Assembly (NCBI RefSeq): GCF_009725205.1
Contig: NZ_WNZY01000001.1
Coordinates: 124,001-188,000, forward strand
Source of the DNA: Paenibacillus timonensis
GTDB lineage: Bacteria > Bacillota > Bacilli > Paenibacillales > Paenibacillaceae
Length of the DNA: 64,000 nt
Reading direction: 5' to 3'
The translations under genes and the position numbers were made by a program. Positions 35,947 through 44,101 of the stretch are shown here, one piece after another; the stretch's first letter is position 1, and the number at the start of each line of letters is the position of its first letter. Below the pieces are notes generated by a model. It did no database searches. It was not told the DNA's origin and was given only the letters and a program-made list of their open reading frames with translations.

Positions 35947-36627
35947 ATGAAAAAGCAGCAGCCTCAAGTTTCCGAGGATCGAATTTTAGAAGCTTCATGG
36001 GGACTTTTGGGAGATGAAGGGATTGAGAAGTTCAGCTTGAGACGATTGGCCGACCGGCTGGGGATTCAAGCTCCTTCTCTTTACTGGTATTTCAAGAATA
36101 AGCAGGACCTCTACCAGCGTCTGGCCAACCAGGTATCCAAAATCATCCTGGAGGAGTTTCATTCCGAGGGGGACTGGAAGGAGCAACTGACGGAGCTTGC
36201 GGTAACGGTGCGGAATGTCTTGAGCCGGTATCCGTGCTCCACGCAGCTGATGATGATGACGCTGCCCCACGAACCGGATATTATCCGGTTCAATAACCGA
36301 ATGCTGCTCTGCGTGGAATCGACGCCGCTGAAGCAAGAGCAGAAGCTGCAGGTTATTATCACGCTGGTGAACTACATCTACAACTTTGTTCTGGACGCCT
36401 ATCAGCATGAGCGCAACGTCTCGGCGATCCTTAAGAATCAGGGGGAGCTTCCGGGCGAGGAGATGACCCGGCTTCTGGACTCTCTGAGTGAGGAGGAAGC
36501 AGGGCTGTTCCGCACGATGTTTAAGAACGAGTTGTTCGAGCTGATGGGGACGGATCGGGCGTTTGAGTTTGGGTTAAAGGTGATTTTGCTCGGGGTTGAG
36601 CAGGTGATGAAGGAGCAGGAGGAATAG
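35947..36627 (+). CDS. TetR-family repressor with TetR_C-like ligand domain
   Basis: A 226-residue regulator close in layout to the tetracycline repressor: HTH residues about 10-55 (FSLRRLADRLGIQAPSLYWY, then FKNKQDLYQRL) and a C-terminal helical TetR_C_1-type domain. The QAPSLYWYFKNK recognition helix region is almost that of TetR itself. It is divergent from the MATE exporter with three operator repeats between them, and presumably represses both genes until an exported compound binds. The ligand is unknown. The leader is about 50 nt and the ribosome site is weak (AAAGGGCGG, 10 nt before ATG). Confidence 0.88.
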   Translation: MKKQQPQVSEDRILEASWGLLGDEGIEKFSLRRLADRLGIQAPSLYWYFKNKQDLYQRLANQVSKIILEEFHSEGDWKEQLTELAVTVRNVLSRYPCSTQLMMMTLPHEPDIIRFNNRMLLCVESTPLKQEQKLQVIITLVNYIYNFVLDAYQHERNVSAILKNQGELPGEEMTRLLDSLSEEEAGLFRTMFKNELFELMGTDRAFEFGLKVILLGVEQVMKEQEE

Positions 36628-36701
36628 AGGGGGAGAGCAACATCTCAAATTTCAAAGGTATTCGCTTTAAATGGCTTCTATTCCGGTGACGAGAGGTTTA
36701 G

Positions 36702-36737
36702 TACAATCGAATCCGTAGGCGTTGAAAACGCTTACCA
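36702..36737 (+). promoter_or_regulatory. -10 and CcpA (cre) site of the xylanase gene
   Basis: TACAAT (36702-36707) is followed by TGAAAACGCTTACC (36723-36736), which fits the cre consensus TGNAANCGNWNNCW except for the last base. The site begins about 10 bp downstream of the expected transcript start, a usual place for carbon catabolite repression. The -35 region is poor. Confidence 0.5.
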
Positions 36738-36766
36738 TTAATCGCTACGGATACGGAGGTCATCGA

Positions 36767-37999
36767 ATGCAGAAGAACCCATTGTCCCATCGCATGGCAA
36801 GCAAAACCATCCAGCTTGTGGATGCGTCCGGAAATCCCGTCACAGGGAAGGAAGTCGCGATTCATCAGACCAACCATCAATTCCTGTTTGGCTGCGGGAT
36901 TTTTGACGTCATTCAGGTTGCCAATCGAAACGTGCCGGAGGATCGGCTTGCTTATTTGGAGCAGAAGCTGGACTTATTCCTAGATGTGTTTAACTTTGCA
37001 ACGTTGCCTTTTTACTGGGGGATGTTTGAGCCGGAGCAAGGTAAGCCGCGGACAAAAGAGCTGCAGGTGGCTGCACGGTGGTTGAAGGAACGGAATATTG
37101 CCGTTAAAGGACATCCACTCTGCTGGCATACCGTCTCAGCACCATGGCTGCTAAATTTGAGCAATGAGGACATTCTGAAGGCGCAGTTTGCCCGAATCGA
37201 GCGAGACGTAACCGACTTCAAAGGCCTGATTGAGATGTGGGATGTCATCAATGAAGTGGTGATCATGCCGATTTTTGATAAATACGATAATGGGATCACA
37301 AGAATCAGTAAAGATTTAGGCCGCGTTGGGATCATTAAAGAAATGTTTGCGAAGACAAGGGAATCCAACCCCGGTGCAACGTTATTACTAAATGACTTCA
37401 ACACTTCAATCAACTACGAGATTCTGATTGACGGATGTTTAAGCGCGGGAATTCCGATCGACGCCATCGGCATCCAGTCGCACCAGCATCAAGGGTACTG
37501 GGGACGCGAGAAGCTGGAGGAAGTGCTGGAGCGCTTCTCCCACTTTGGCCTTCCGATTCACTTTACCGAAAATACGTTGACTTCCGGACATCTGATGCCG
37601 GCGGATATCGAAGATCTGAACGACTATCAGATTCCGGAGTGGCCATCCACCCCGGAATTCGAAGATCGGCAGGCCAGAGAGGTCGAAGAAATGTACTCGA
37701 TTCTGTTTCAACACCCTTTGGTCGAGGCGATTACTGCCTGGAATTTCAGCGATGAAGGGGCCTGGCTTGGCGCACCCGCCGGTTTGGTCAGAACAGACAA
37801 CACCCCGAAACCTGCCTACGACGTGCTGAAGCAACGGATTAAAGGCGACTGGTCTACCCAAGTAACCGCGCGTACCGATGAGAGCGGGAAGGTCTCCTTC
37901 GAGGGATTCCTTGGAGAGTATGAGCTGGCTTGCGCAGGCACAAAAGTTACCTTTAAAATAGAGAAAGAGGGTGAACCCGAACCGCTCATCCTTAATTGA
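36767..37999 (+). CDS. GH10 endo-1,4-beta-xylanase without signal peptide
   Basis: A 410-residue glycoside hydrolase family 10 protein. GHPLCWHTVSAPWLL is the substrate-binding strand 3 motif, WDVINEVV contains the acid/base Glu163 and HFTENTLTSG the nucleophile Glu268, with QSHQHQGYWG in between. The C-terminal 70 residues look like a small beta domain. No signal peptide is present, so it should act inside the cell on imported xylo-oligosaccharides, as intracellular GH10 enzymes do. No oligosaccharide transporter is nearby. ACGGAGGT precedes the ATG, and a cre site lies in the leader. Confidence 0.9.
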   Translation: MQKNPLSHRMASKTIQLVDASGNPVTGKEVAIHQTNHQFLFGCGIFDVIQVANRNVPEDRLAYLEQKLDLFLDVFNFATLPFYWGMFEPEQGKPRTKELQVAARWLKERNIAVKGHPLCWHTVSAPWLLNLSNEDILKAQFARIERDVTDFKGLIEMWDVINEVVIMPIFDKYDNGITRISKDLGRVGIIKEMFAKTRESNPGATLLLNDFNTSINYEILIDGCLSAGIPIDAIGIQSHQHQGYWGREKLEEVLERFSHFGLPIHFTENTLTSGHLMPADIEDLNDYQIPEWPSTPEFEDRQAREVEEMYSILFQHPLVEAITAWNFSDEGAWLGAPAGLVRTDNTPKPAYDVLKQRIKGDWSTQVTARTDESGKVSFEGFLGEYELACAGTKVTFKIEKEGEPEPLILN

Positions 38000-38017
38000 C
38001 ACAAACATCAAGAAGAG

Positions 38018-38055
38018 GCCATCCTGTCTAAGGGTGGCTTAACTTTTTTCAATAA
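38018..38055 (+). terminator. Terminator after the xylanase gene
   Basis: GCCATCC pairs with GGGTGGC around a TGTCTAA loop and is followed by a TTTTTT run. It lies between the convergent xylanase and WYL regulator genes. Confidence 0.65.
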
Positions 38056-38066
38056 GAAGCCTTATT

Positions 38067-39041
38067 TCACTCTCTTCTTAACTGTTCCATCCGGCCTCCT
38101 CTCTGCTGCAATCCTTCCATGATTTCGGCTGGCGCCTTTCTAAATGTCATATCCTCACCCAGGAACAACACCCATTGGATCATATCCGATAACTCTTCCA
38201 CTTGATTCACTTGGACAACCATCTTTAGCATGGCGGTGGTTTGATAGGGATTAGTATAGGAAATGAATGCTTTTAAGGGGTGGTACTTTTTATATTGAGC
38301 TATGGCTTGGGGACCCAGCTCCAGGATCAGGTTGAATTCTTCCTCGTGCTGGCTAAGCATCTCCAGAATCTTCTTCCGACTGACTCTCTTCTTAGGGGAG
38401 TAGGTCTCGACATGGGTGAGCTGGTCAACGGCGAACAACTTTTTCTTCTCATCCTGCAAATCAAAAACTTCCATCAGCCAGAGACTTTTTTCGTGATAAA
38501 GATGCAAGAGATAGACAGGATAAGAGTTACGTTCCTTCTCTTCCTCCACGGTAATCCATAAATAACTGTCGAGAAGCAGGTTTTGGATCAGTTTCTCCAA
38601 CATGGGGTGAGGGAGGTCCGAGAGCTCTAGCAGATCAGGATTATGCGGGTTGGTGCCCTCAAACAGCAGAATTTCATCCAAGAGCAAAAGATCGTCCTGC
38701 TGATTCTTGGAGATCAGCCCCAGCAGTTTTTCGGCTAAGGATTGGCGGCTCTTGAGATAGGGAAGCTGTGCATTTCTTGTGGCCATGAAGGCAATGAACA
38801 GGGCTTTAACTTCCGTATCGGTAAAACGAACGACGGGGAGGATTGAGTTATGCATCACCGAATAGCCGCCATCCCTTCCAACTTCGGCAACCAGCGGCAT
38901 CCCTAAGGCTTCGATTTCCCGAATGTCTCGGACTGCGGTCGATCGGGAGATGTCGAATTCCCGCATGATCTCGGAGATGGTGAAGTGCGACCGGTTGTTG
39001 ATATACCGCATGAGGGTGTTGATCCGTTCAACTTTTTTCAT
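38067..39041 (-). CDS. WYL-domain transcriptional regulator, YobV-like
   Basis: A 324-residue YafY/YobV-type regulator with an N-terminal winged helix (RSHFTISEIMREFDISRSTA, then VRDIREIEALGMPLVAEVG) and a degenerate WYL domain in the middle (YPVYLLHLYHEKSLWLMEVF). It is divergent from a GyrI-like gene, the arrangement of yobV and yobU in Bacillus subtilis. The 96-bp intergenic region contains copy 2 of the 41-bp element (39061-39101), the natural candidate for its binding site; the same element precedes the DoxX-like gene at 1178, which would then be a second target. AGGAGCCCTG precedes the ATG. Confidence 0.85.
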   Translation of the reverse strand: MKKVERINTLMRYINNRSHFTISEIMREFDISRSTAVRDIREIEALGMPLVAEVGRDGGYSVMHNSILPVVRFTDTEVKALFIAFMATRNAQLPYLKSRQSLAEKLLGLISKNQQDDLLLLDEILLFEGTNPHNPDLLELSDLPHPMLEKLIQNLLLDSYLWITVEEEKERNSYPVYLLHLYHEKSLWLMEVFDLQDEKKKLFAVDQLTHVETYSPKKRVSRKKILEMLSQHEEEFNLILELGPQAIAQYKKYHPLKAFISYTNPYQTTAMLKMVVQVNQVEELSDMIQWVLFLGEDMTFRKAPAEIMEGLQQRGGRMEQLRRE

Positions 39042-39060
39042 CAGGGCTCCTAAACAGGTT

Positions 39061-39101
39061 CATTTTTTGACATGGTTTAAAGTTATGATAAACCCATCAA
39101 G
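39061..39101 (+). promoter_or_regulatory. Copy 2 of the 41-bp shared upstream element, with promoter
   Basis: This copy begins CATTTTTTGACATGG and ends TAAACCCATCAAG; it differs from 1106-1146 at six positions only. TTGACA at 39067-39072 and TAAACC 16 bp further could be -35 and -10 boxes. It lies 36 bp before the GyrI-like ATG and 20 bp from the start of the divergent WYL regulator. Confidence 0.6.
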
Positions 39102-39137
39102 AACAGAAAACAAATTAAAAGAAGGTAGGTATGAAAC

Positions 39138-39623
39138 ATGACGAATTATCTCTTGGAAGAAAAGGACAGCTTCACCGTATTTGGACTTGGCACGGAGTTG
39201 AAAAGTAATTATACGGACTATGTCGGCATCAATCAGGAAAAATCAAACTTCTGGCAAGCCGTGAACGAGGATGGAAGACTGGATCAGCTGAAGGCGATCG
39301 CCGAAAACGAGTACGTATTTGTCGTGAATGAAGCGGTAAACAACAAGATGATGCATTACGCCGGCGTGTTGAGCCATGAAGTGTTGCCGGCCTCGGAAGG
39401 CTCCCGGGTCATTCAATTCCCGAAAGGGGAGTACTTGATTGTGAAAGGGGAAGGGACGACAGCCGATGAATTAAGCAACCAGCTGGCGGGGATCGCCTTT
39501 GGTCAAGTCTTGCCGGAAGTCAATCAAGTCGCCTATGTTGGAGGGCCAAACGCCACGGTATTGATGGGGCAAGAGAACGACCGCGTCGTGGGAGAAATGT
39601 GGATTCCCGTTGTTCGAAAATAG
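39138..39623 (+). CDS. GyrI-like/AraC effector-binding domain protein, YobU-like
   Basis: A 161-residue stand-alone effector-binding domain. The beta-alpha sequence SFTVFGLGTELKSNY, FWQAVNEDGRLDQLKAI, and YAGVLSHEVLPASEGSRVIQ followed by FPKGEYLIVKGEG matches the GyrI/SOUL superfamily that binds small cationic or hydrophobic molecules. Stand-alone members bind or hydrolyse ligands, or antagonise toxins. It forms the YobU/YobV pair with the divergent WYL regulator. The next gene starts 21 bp downstream and is probably in the same operon. Confidence 0.8.
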   Translation: MTNYLLEEKDSFTVFGLGTELKSNYTDYVGINQEKSNFWQAVNEDGRLDQLKAIAENEYVFVVNEAVNNKMMHYAGVLSHEVLPASEGSRVIQFPKGEYLIVKGEGTTADELSNQLAGIAFGQVLPEVNQVAYVGGPNATVLMGQENDRVVGEMWIPVVRK

Positions 39624-39644
39624 ACAAGAGGAGGAGGGGCAAGC

Positions 39645-40112
39645 ATGTCCTATATCGTTGATTTCAAAAATGTATCTACCGTCGGTTTGGAATCCTCTCC
39701 TGTAGCAGAGGCGCTAGCCGGGCTGCGAGCCAACGAAGCGCGTTATTTCATGAACAAATATAAGCATGAGTTTACGGTTGAACCGGCCAGCGAAAGCCAG
39801 GAAACCCTGGACTACGTGAACCGGGTATTGAAGGAAGAACGCGGCATCGAGTTTGCCGCCAAACCGTTAGAAACGTCGCTATTCCAAGTGGAGAACATCC
39901 GGTGGGCCTTTGTCTTCTATGAGGATGGCCTTGGGGTTAACGTCCTGTATACCTTGGACGATCCCAAGAAGCGGGCCGTCGGGTTTAAGCTGTCCGAAGG
40001 GATGGAGGTCCCGAAAGAGCTGGAGGAGAAGAAGTTTAAGTTTGCCCGGCAGAAGTCCAAATTGGCCGGAACGATCCGGGGCTCGTTCTTCGTGATTAAA
40101 GGCGAGTATTGA
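39645..40112 (+). CDS. Uncharacterised 155-residue protein in the yobU-like operon
   Basis: I do not recognise this protein. It is soluble, with no signal peptide or membrane helix, and looks alpha/beta: VDFKNVSTVGLESSPVAEAL, then LRANEARYFMNKYKHEFTVE, a central WAFVFYEDGLGVNVLYTLDD hairpin, and a basic, Lys-rich C-terminal part ending RGSFFVIKGEY. CAAGAGGAGGAGGGG gives it a very strong ribosome site, and it follows the GyrI-like gene by 21 bp, so it is expressed with it. It ends before a strong bidirectional terminator. Coding potential is clear; function is unknown. Confidence 0.75.
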   Translation: MSYIVDFKNVSTVGLESSPVAEALAGLRANEARYFMNKYKHEFTVEPASESQETLDYVNRVLKEERGIEFAAKPLETSLFQVENIRWAFVFYEDGLGVNVLYTLDDPKKRAVGFKLSEGMEVPKELEEKKFKFARQKSKLAGTIRGSFFVIKGEY

Positions 40113-40146
40113 AACGATGATGTTACCCTGAACGTAGATACTTGAG

Positions 40147-40186
40147 AAAAACAGGGCCCCCGGCTGAGGGGGCCCTGTTTTTGTGA
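40147..40186. terminator. Strong bidirectional terminator
   Basis: AAAAACAGGGCCCCC and GGGGGCCCTGTTTTT form a perfect 15-bp stem around GGCTGA (40147-40182). It separates the convergent 155-residue protein gene and laminarinase gene. Confidence 0.9.
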
Positions 40187-40208
40187 GTCTTTTGGCAAGA
40201 TCGAGAGG

Positions 40209-42587
40209 TTACTCCGGCGTACCTTGCGTAACTCCGTGAACATAAGTTTGCCATGGGGTGTCGAGCGCCCCTTGCCCAGGGTTATAGGTGAAGAAGTACT
40301 CGACGGTATCCCCTTGGCTCAGGTTGTTGACCGCGTAGGTATAGTTACCGTTTCCCACCGAGGTCATGGCTACGTTCAATTGACCACCGTTATTGACCTT
40401 ATAGTGCAGATCAGCGAAGGTAGCACCGTTGACGTAGAACAACAGGTTATCGCCGGTCTTCTTCAATCCCTTCACTTGATCGCCGATCACGACGGTGGAG
40501 GGGGTGCCGGGATCTCCGGGGTTTTGACCGCCGCCGTTGCCGTTATCCTTATAGACACGTACATAATCGACCTGCATCGTTGCCGGAATATCGCCTGGGC
40601 TTGGAGCTATGCCGCCGTCGAAGTTTCCGCCAATCGCCAGGTTCATGATGAGATAGAAGGCCTGGTCGAAAGGAGCATTCGGATTGTTTGGCGCCGCCGC
40701 GGAATACCATTGATCCCGAGTGGCCTTAAAGAAGAACTTGCCGTCTACATACCATTTGATGTTGTCCTCTTCCCACACAACGGAATACACGTGGAAGTCA
40801 TTTGCGATGGTTTGCCCGGAAGGGAAATGGTATTCGCCCGAAAGATGCGTATTGGCCGGCCATTGTCCGCCGAAGTGGATGGCTCCGGAAGTCATGCCGG
40901 GCAGGCGTCCTCGCGCTTCCATCACGTCGATTTCGCCGGAAGCGGCCCAGGTGCCGTAGGTTTGATCCTGCGGCAGCATCCAAAGGGCCGGCCAAATGCC
41001 GTTCCCCGTAGGCAGCTTCGCGCGGAAATCAACCCTGCCGTATTTGAGGGAAAAATGGTCCTTGGTGTTAATCTTGCCGGAAGAGTATGGCGCGGTCCGG
41101 CTGGGATCCTGCGGGAAGGATTTGGGATCGTTCAGGGCCCGGATATTCAACTTCCCGTCTTGGACGAAAACATTCTGCGGACTGTTCGTGTAATGCTGCA
41201 GCTCCGCGTTGCCCCAACCCCAGGTGCCAGGATCGTTATTAAGATAGTACCCTTGCTCGTAATTCCATTTGCTCGTATCCAGCCCAGATCCGATGAATTC
41301 GTCCTGCCAGATCAGCGTCAGGCCAGAGATAGCCGGATCGGTTGGCGAACTGAGCGGAATATCTCCTTGGTCGGCATCGTCCGGCCGCGGCGCATCCGGA
41401 TTGCCGATGAACGTGTAGGTGACGAAGTTGTTGCCGATGTTCCCGCTTTTTTGCCCGTTCAGGGGATATCCGATGCGGATTTGCATGTCTTGCTGAATCG
41501 GTTGGAACCATAGCCCATAGATGTGGTCGGCCCAGTACCCCCATTGGTTTGCGCTGGATAGGTTATTATAACCGCTTGCGGAATAAACGAACCCGCTTAG
41601 GCCGGAGTCCGCCAAATCGACCCATTGACCATTAAGGTTGATTTGGTAGACGAAATTCCCTAGTTCGGTAGCGATCGGGGCGCCTCCATCGATTTTTGGC
41701 AGAGGTAAACCAATGGCACCGCTTACATCAGCGGTGAAGGTCGTTCCCTCAAAGGGAGTAAGGACATACGAATTTCTGACGGGCTCATTAAAGTTGATCG
41801 TATATACGATGTTCACCAATGAGGTTTTCGATTCCAATTTGACGTTAATCGACTCCGTCACGTTAAACCAGTAGCCGCCGCCTCCATCGGTAAATTGGCC
41901 GAAGTTCTGGTCATAAATCCAGCCGCTGGCCGCATTGTTATCGATATCGATCCAAACGCTGCTGTTTACCGGCTTGACGTACACCTTTAAATCATCGGCT
42001 ACCGCCGCATACGGAATGGCCGGATCGTTATTGAAGACGGGATAAGTGAAGCCGGCCCCGCCCGTCGTCCCTGCGGTGATGACCGGGCCTTGCGTCGGCG
42101 TCATTACCGTAATGTTGGTTTTGTTGATGTTTTGAAAGACGAGGTTGTATCCGAGCGTTACTCCATTGGCTTTCGAGTACAGCTGAACCTCCGTCGTTGC
42201 GGAAAGGGTGAACCAATAGCCGTTGAAACCGCCGTCGCTCCAGTGACCCCAGTTCTGGTTGTAGACAAAGCTGCCGACACTGTCGATATCGACCCAGTTG
42301 CCGTTTACTTTCACCTTGACGCCCAAATCCTGCGCAACCTCGCTCCAGGTGGCCGAGCCTCCATTAAAAATAGGCATCACAAAGCCGTAACTGGCTTGCC
42401 CGACACCCGATTTGGTGATCACCGGACCGTCTGCCGCCGAGAAGTAGCTCATCGAGGTAATCGTCGTCCCGGCTGCCTGAGCTTTGGGCGTTGGCAACAG
42501 ACCGACGCCAGCGGCCAGAACGACCGCCAGGAATAAGCCGAATACCTTGCGAACCAGCTGCCTTTCCGTCAATTGAGAACGTTTCAT
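40209..42587 (-). CDS. Secreted GH16 endo-beta-1,3-glucanase (laminarinase) with CBM56
   Basis: A 792-residue secreted enzyme. A signal peptide (FGLFLAVVLAAGVGLLPTP, cleavage after AQA near residue 38) is followed by three related beta modules of about 115 residues (roughly 40-160, 160-275 and 275-395), each beginning with a tract like MTPTQGPVITAG and containing a W-GYW-type motif (HWSDGGFNGYWF). The GH16 domain (about 421-680) has the catalytic GEIDVMEA with E552, D554 and E557. A Gly/Pro linker leads to CBM56 (698-785; VIGDQVKGLKKTGDNLLFYV), a beta-1,3-glucan binding module. Likely attacks fungal or algal glucan. A cre-like site lies upstream. Confidence 0.93.
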   Translation of the reverse strand: MKRSQLTERQLVRKVFGLFLAVVLAAGVGLLPTPKAQAAGTTITSMSYFSAADGPVITKSGVGQASYGFVMPIFNGGSATWSEVAQDLGVKVKVNGNWVDIDSVGSFVYNQNWGHWSDGGFNGYWFTLSATTEVQLYSKANGVTLGYNLVFQNINKTNITVMTPTQGPVITAGTTGGAGFTYPVFNNDPAIPYAAVADDLKVYVKPVNSSVWIDIDNNAASGWIYDQNFGQFTDGGGGYWFNVTESINVKLESKTSLVNIVYTINFNEPVRNSYVLTPFEGTTFTADVSGAIGLPLPKIDGGAPIATELGNFVYQINLNGQWVDLADSGLSGFVYSASGYNNLSSANQWGYWADHIYGLWFQPIQQDMQIRIGYPLNGQKSGNIGNNFVTYTFIGNPDAPRPDDADQGDIPLSSPTDPAISGLTLIWQDEFIGSGLDTSKWNYEQGYYLNNDPGTWGWGNAELQHYTNSPQNVFVQDGKLNIRALNDPKSFPQDPSRTAPYSSGKINTKDHFSLKYGRVDFRAKLPTGNGIWPALWMLPQDQTYGTWAASGEIDVMEARGRLPGMTSGAIHFGGQWPANTHLSGEYHFPSGQTIANDFHVYSVVWEEDNIKWYVDGKFFFKATRDQWYSAAAPNNPNAPFDQAFYLIMNLAIGGNFDGGIAPSPGDIPATMQVDYVRVYKDNGNGGGQNPGDPGTPSTVVIGDQVKGLKKTGDNLLFYVNGATFADLHYKVNNGGQLNVAMTSVGNGNYTYAVNNLSQGDTVEYFFTYNPGQGALDTPWQTYVHGVTQGTPE

Positions 42588-42651
42588 AAATACCCTCCCT
42601 TTATTATCATCATTCTCCCAACCTACGCTATCATAGGAAAATACTTACATA

Positions 42652-42674
42652 GGAGAACGCTTACATTCTATCAA
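42652..42674 (-). promoter_or_regulatory. cre-like site and -35 of the laminarinase gene
   Basis: On the minus strand TTGATA (complement 42669-42674) is followed by TGTAAGCGTTCTCC (complement 42652-42665), which fits the CcpA cre consensus except for the last base. A TATGTA lies 17 bp after TTGATA as possible -10. The position suggests catabolite repression by promoter occlusion. Confidence 0.5.
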
Positions 42675-42834
42675 TCCAGGCATTTGATGAATAGGTTCCA
42701 TATTTCGGGTGAGGTGCCACTTTTTTAGGGAAGCAGGCAAATATCGCGTGTTGGACAGCTGCCCTTCATTTTATTTAAAAAATGATATATTTGAGGGAGA
42801 TTTTTGTTAATATGGAAATCAGAACGAAGAAAAA

Positions 42835-43083
42835 ATGAAGTTTGCCGAGACGGAGGAATACCTCGGGTATATTCGGGCTTGCGCGTCTGCAACTGGGGGA
42901 GAGCAACCTGGAAGCAAGAGCGCTGACGGAACAAAGGCATTTGAGGCGAAGATGTGGCCCAATGTCCGCGTGAAGCTGGATGAACCGGTGAACGCCACCC
43001 GAAACCCCGAGAGCAAGGACGAACTTGCGGCCGACTTTGAGCATGAAATTCCTATTTTCCCCACCCAAAGGAGGCTTATATGA
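42835..43083 (+). CDS. Possible short leader ORF coupled to the ECF sigma gene
   Basis: An 82-codon frame ends in TGA that overlaps the sigma factor ATG by 4 bp (ATGA), the usual geometry of translational coupling. The sequence (MKFAETEEYLGYIRACASAT onwards) matches nothing I know and its ribosome site is poor (AACGAAGAAAAA). It could also be chance: the same DNA is open on the minus strand. Treat as tentative. Confidence 0.25.
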   Translation: MKFAETEEYLGYIRACASATGGEQPGSKSADGTKAFEAKMWPNVRVKLDEPVNATRNPESKDELAADFEHEIPIFPTQRRLI

Positions 43084-44036
43084 ACGGGACCACCCTGGAC
43101 CTGCAGTTATTGGAAAAAATGAAGCCGGAGCTCACCGCGTTCTGCTACCGAATGCTCGGATCGATCGATGACGCGGACGACGCGGTTCAGGAGATTTATA
43201 TCCGCGTTTGGCAAAGCTGGAGCTCGTTCCGGCAGGAATCCTCGCATAAGACATGGATCTATCGAATCGCCTCCAATTTATGCCTGGATAAACTTAGACA
43301 GGCCAAACGCCGGGTGCTTCCCGTCGATCTGTTCGATCCGGCGGGTTCCATTAACGAACCCCGGGAGACGTTGCCCGATTCCTCATGGATCTGGCTGGCT
43401 CCCGATTTCGGGGAAAATCCCGAGGATGCGCTCATCCGCAAGGATACCCTGCAGCTCTGCTTCATCGCGCTCCTGCAGACCTTGCCGCCCCGCCAGCGAG
43501 CCGTATTGATTCTGAAGGATGTCTTCGACTGGTCCTCCAAACAGATTGCGGAGACGCTGGGGATGACGCCGGCGGCCGTGAACAGCGCGTTGCAGCGGGC
43601 CCGGGAAACCATGGACCGAACCCGGCTCCGTTCCGACGAGCTTAGTCGGATGGAAGGCGAGCCGGATCGCGAGCTGTTGTCGCGGTATGTGGAGGCCTTT
43701 GAGCAATTTGACGTCGACCGGCTGGTCGCGTTGTTTCACGAGGAAGGGTGCATGTCCATGCCGCCGTTCCCGATGTGGGTCCGCGGCAAAGAGGATCTGT
43801 CGAAGTTCTTCACGCTTACGCGTTGGCATTGCGAGGGTTCCCGGTTTTTGCCGGTCAAAATTAACGGCGGGTATCCGGCGCTTGCTCAGTATATGCCAAG
43901 CAAGGAGGGCTCCGGCCTGGTGCCTTGGGGGATTCATGTCCTTGAAACGAAAGAGGATCGCATCCTCCACGTCCAAAATTTCATTAACACGAAGTTATTT
44001 TCCCGATTGGGGCTGCCGGAGCGATTGGACCGATGA
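43080..44036 (+). CDS. ECF sigma factor with C-terminal SnoaL-like domain (SigX5/ECF56-like)
   Basis: A 318-residue sigma-70 family protein. Region 2 is FCYRMLGSIDDADDAVQEIY with IRVWQSWSSFRQESSHKTWI, region 4 is LPPRQRAVLILKDVFDWSSK and QIAETLGMTPAAVNSALQRA, and the last 110 residues form an NTF2/SnoaL-like domain (RYVEAFEQFDVDRLVALFHE) that in related sigma factors tunes activity instead of a separate anti-sigma. AAAGGAGG (43067-43074) is ideal. The SRPBCC gene 65 bp downstream is a usual neighbour of this sigma type and a likely regulon member. It is preceded by a possible coupled short frame. Confidence 0.88.
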   Translation: MNGTTLDLQLLEKMKPELTAFCYRMLGSIDDADDAVQEIYIRVWQSWSSFRQESSHKTWIYRIASNLCLDKLRQAKRRVLPVDLFDPAGSINEPRETLPDSSWIWLAPDFGENPEDALIRKDTLQLCFIALLQTLPPRQRAVLILKDVFDWSSKQIAETLGMTPAAVNSALQRARETMDRTRLRSDELSRMEGEPDRELLSRYVEAFEQFDVDRLVALFHEEGCMSMPPFPMWVRGKEDLSKFFTLTRWHCEGSRFLPVKINGGYPALAQYMPSKEGSGLVPWGIHVLETKEDRILHVQNFINTKLFSRLGLPERLDR

Positions 44037-44101
44037 ATTTCAAATTCGGGTTACGTCTATAGGAATGTAAAGTAAAAACAATCCTGTTGAAAGAGGTGCC
44101 T

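Noticed and set aside
40224..41513. A 429-codon open frame on the plus strand opposite the laminarinase gene
   Set aside because: It is fully antisense to a gene with clear GH16 and CBM56 motifs, has no ribosome site and reads as a low-quality translation without any domain pattern.
43383..43976. Minus-strand frame of 197 codons inside the ECF sigma gene
   Set aside because: Antisense to sigma regions 2-4; no family features of its own.
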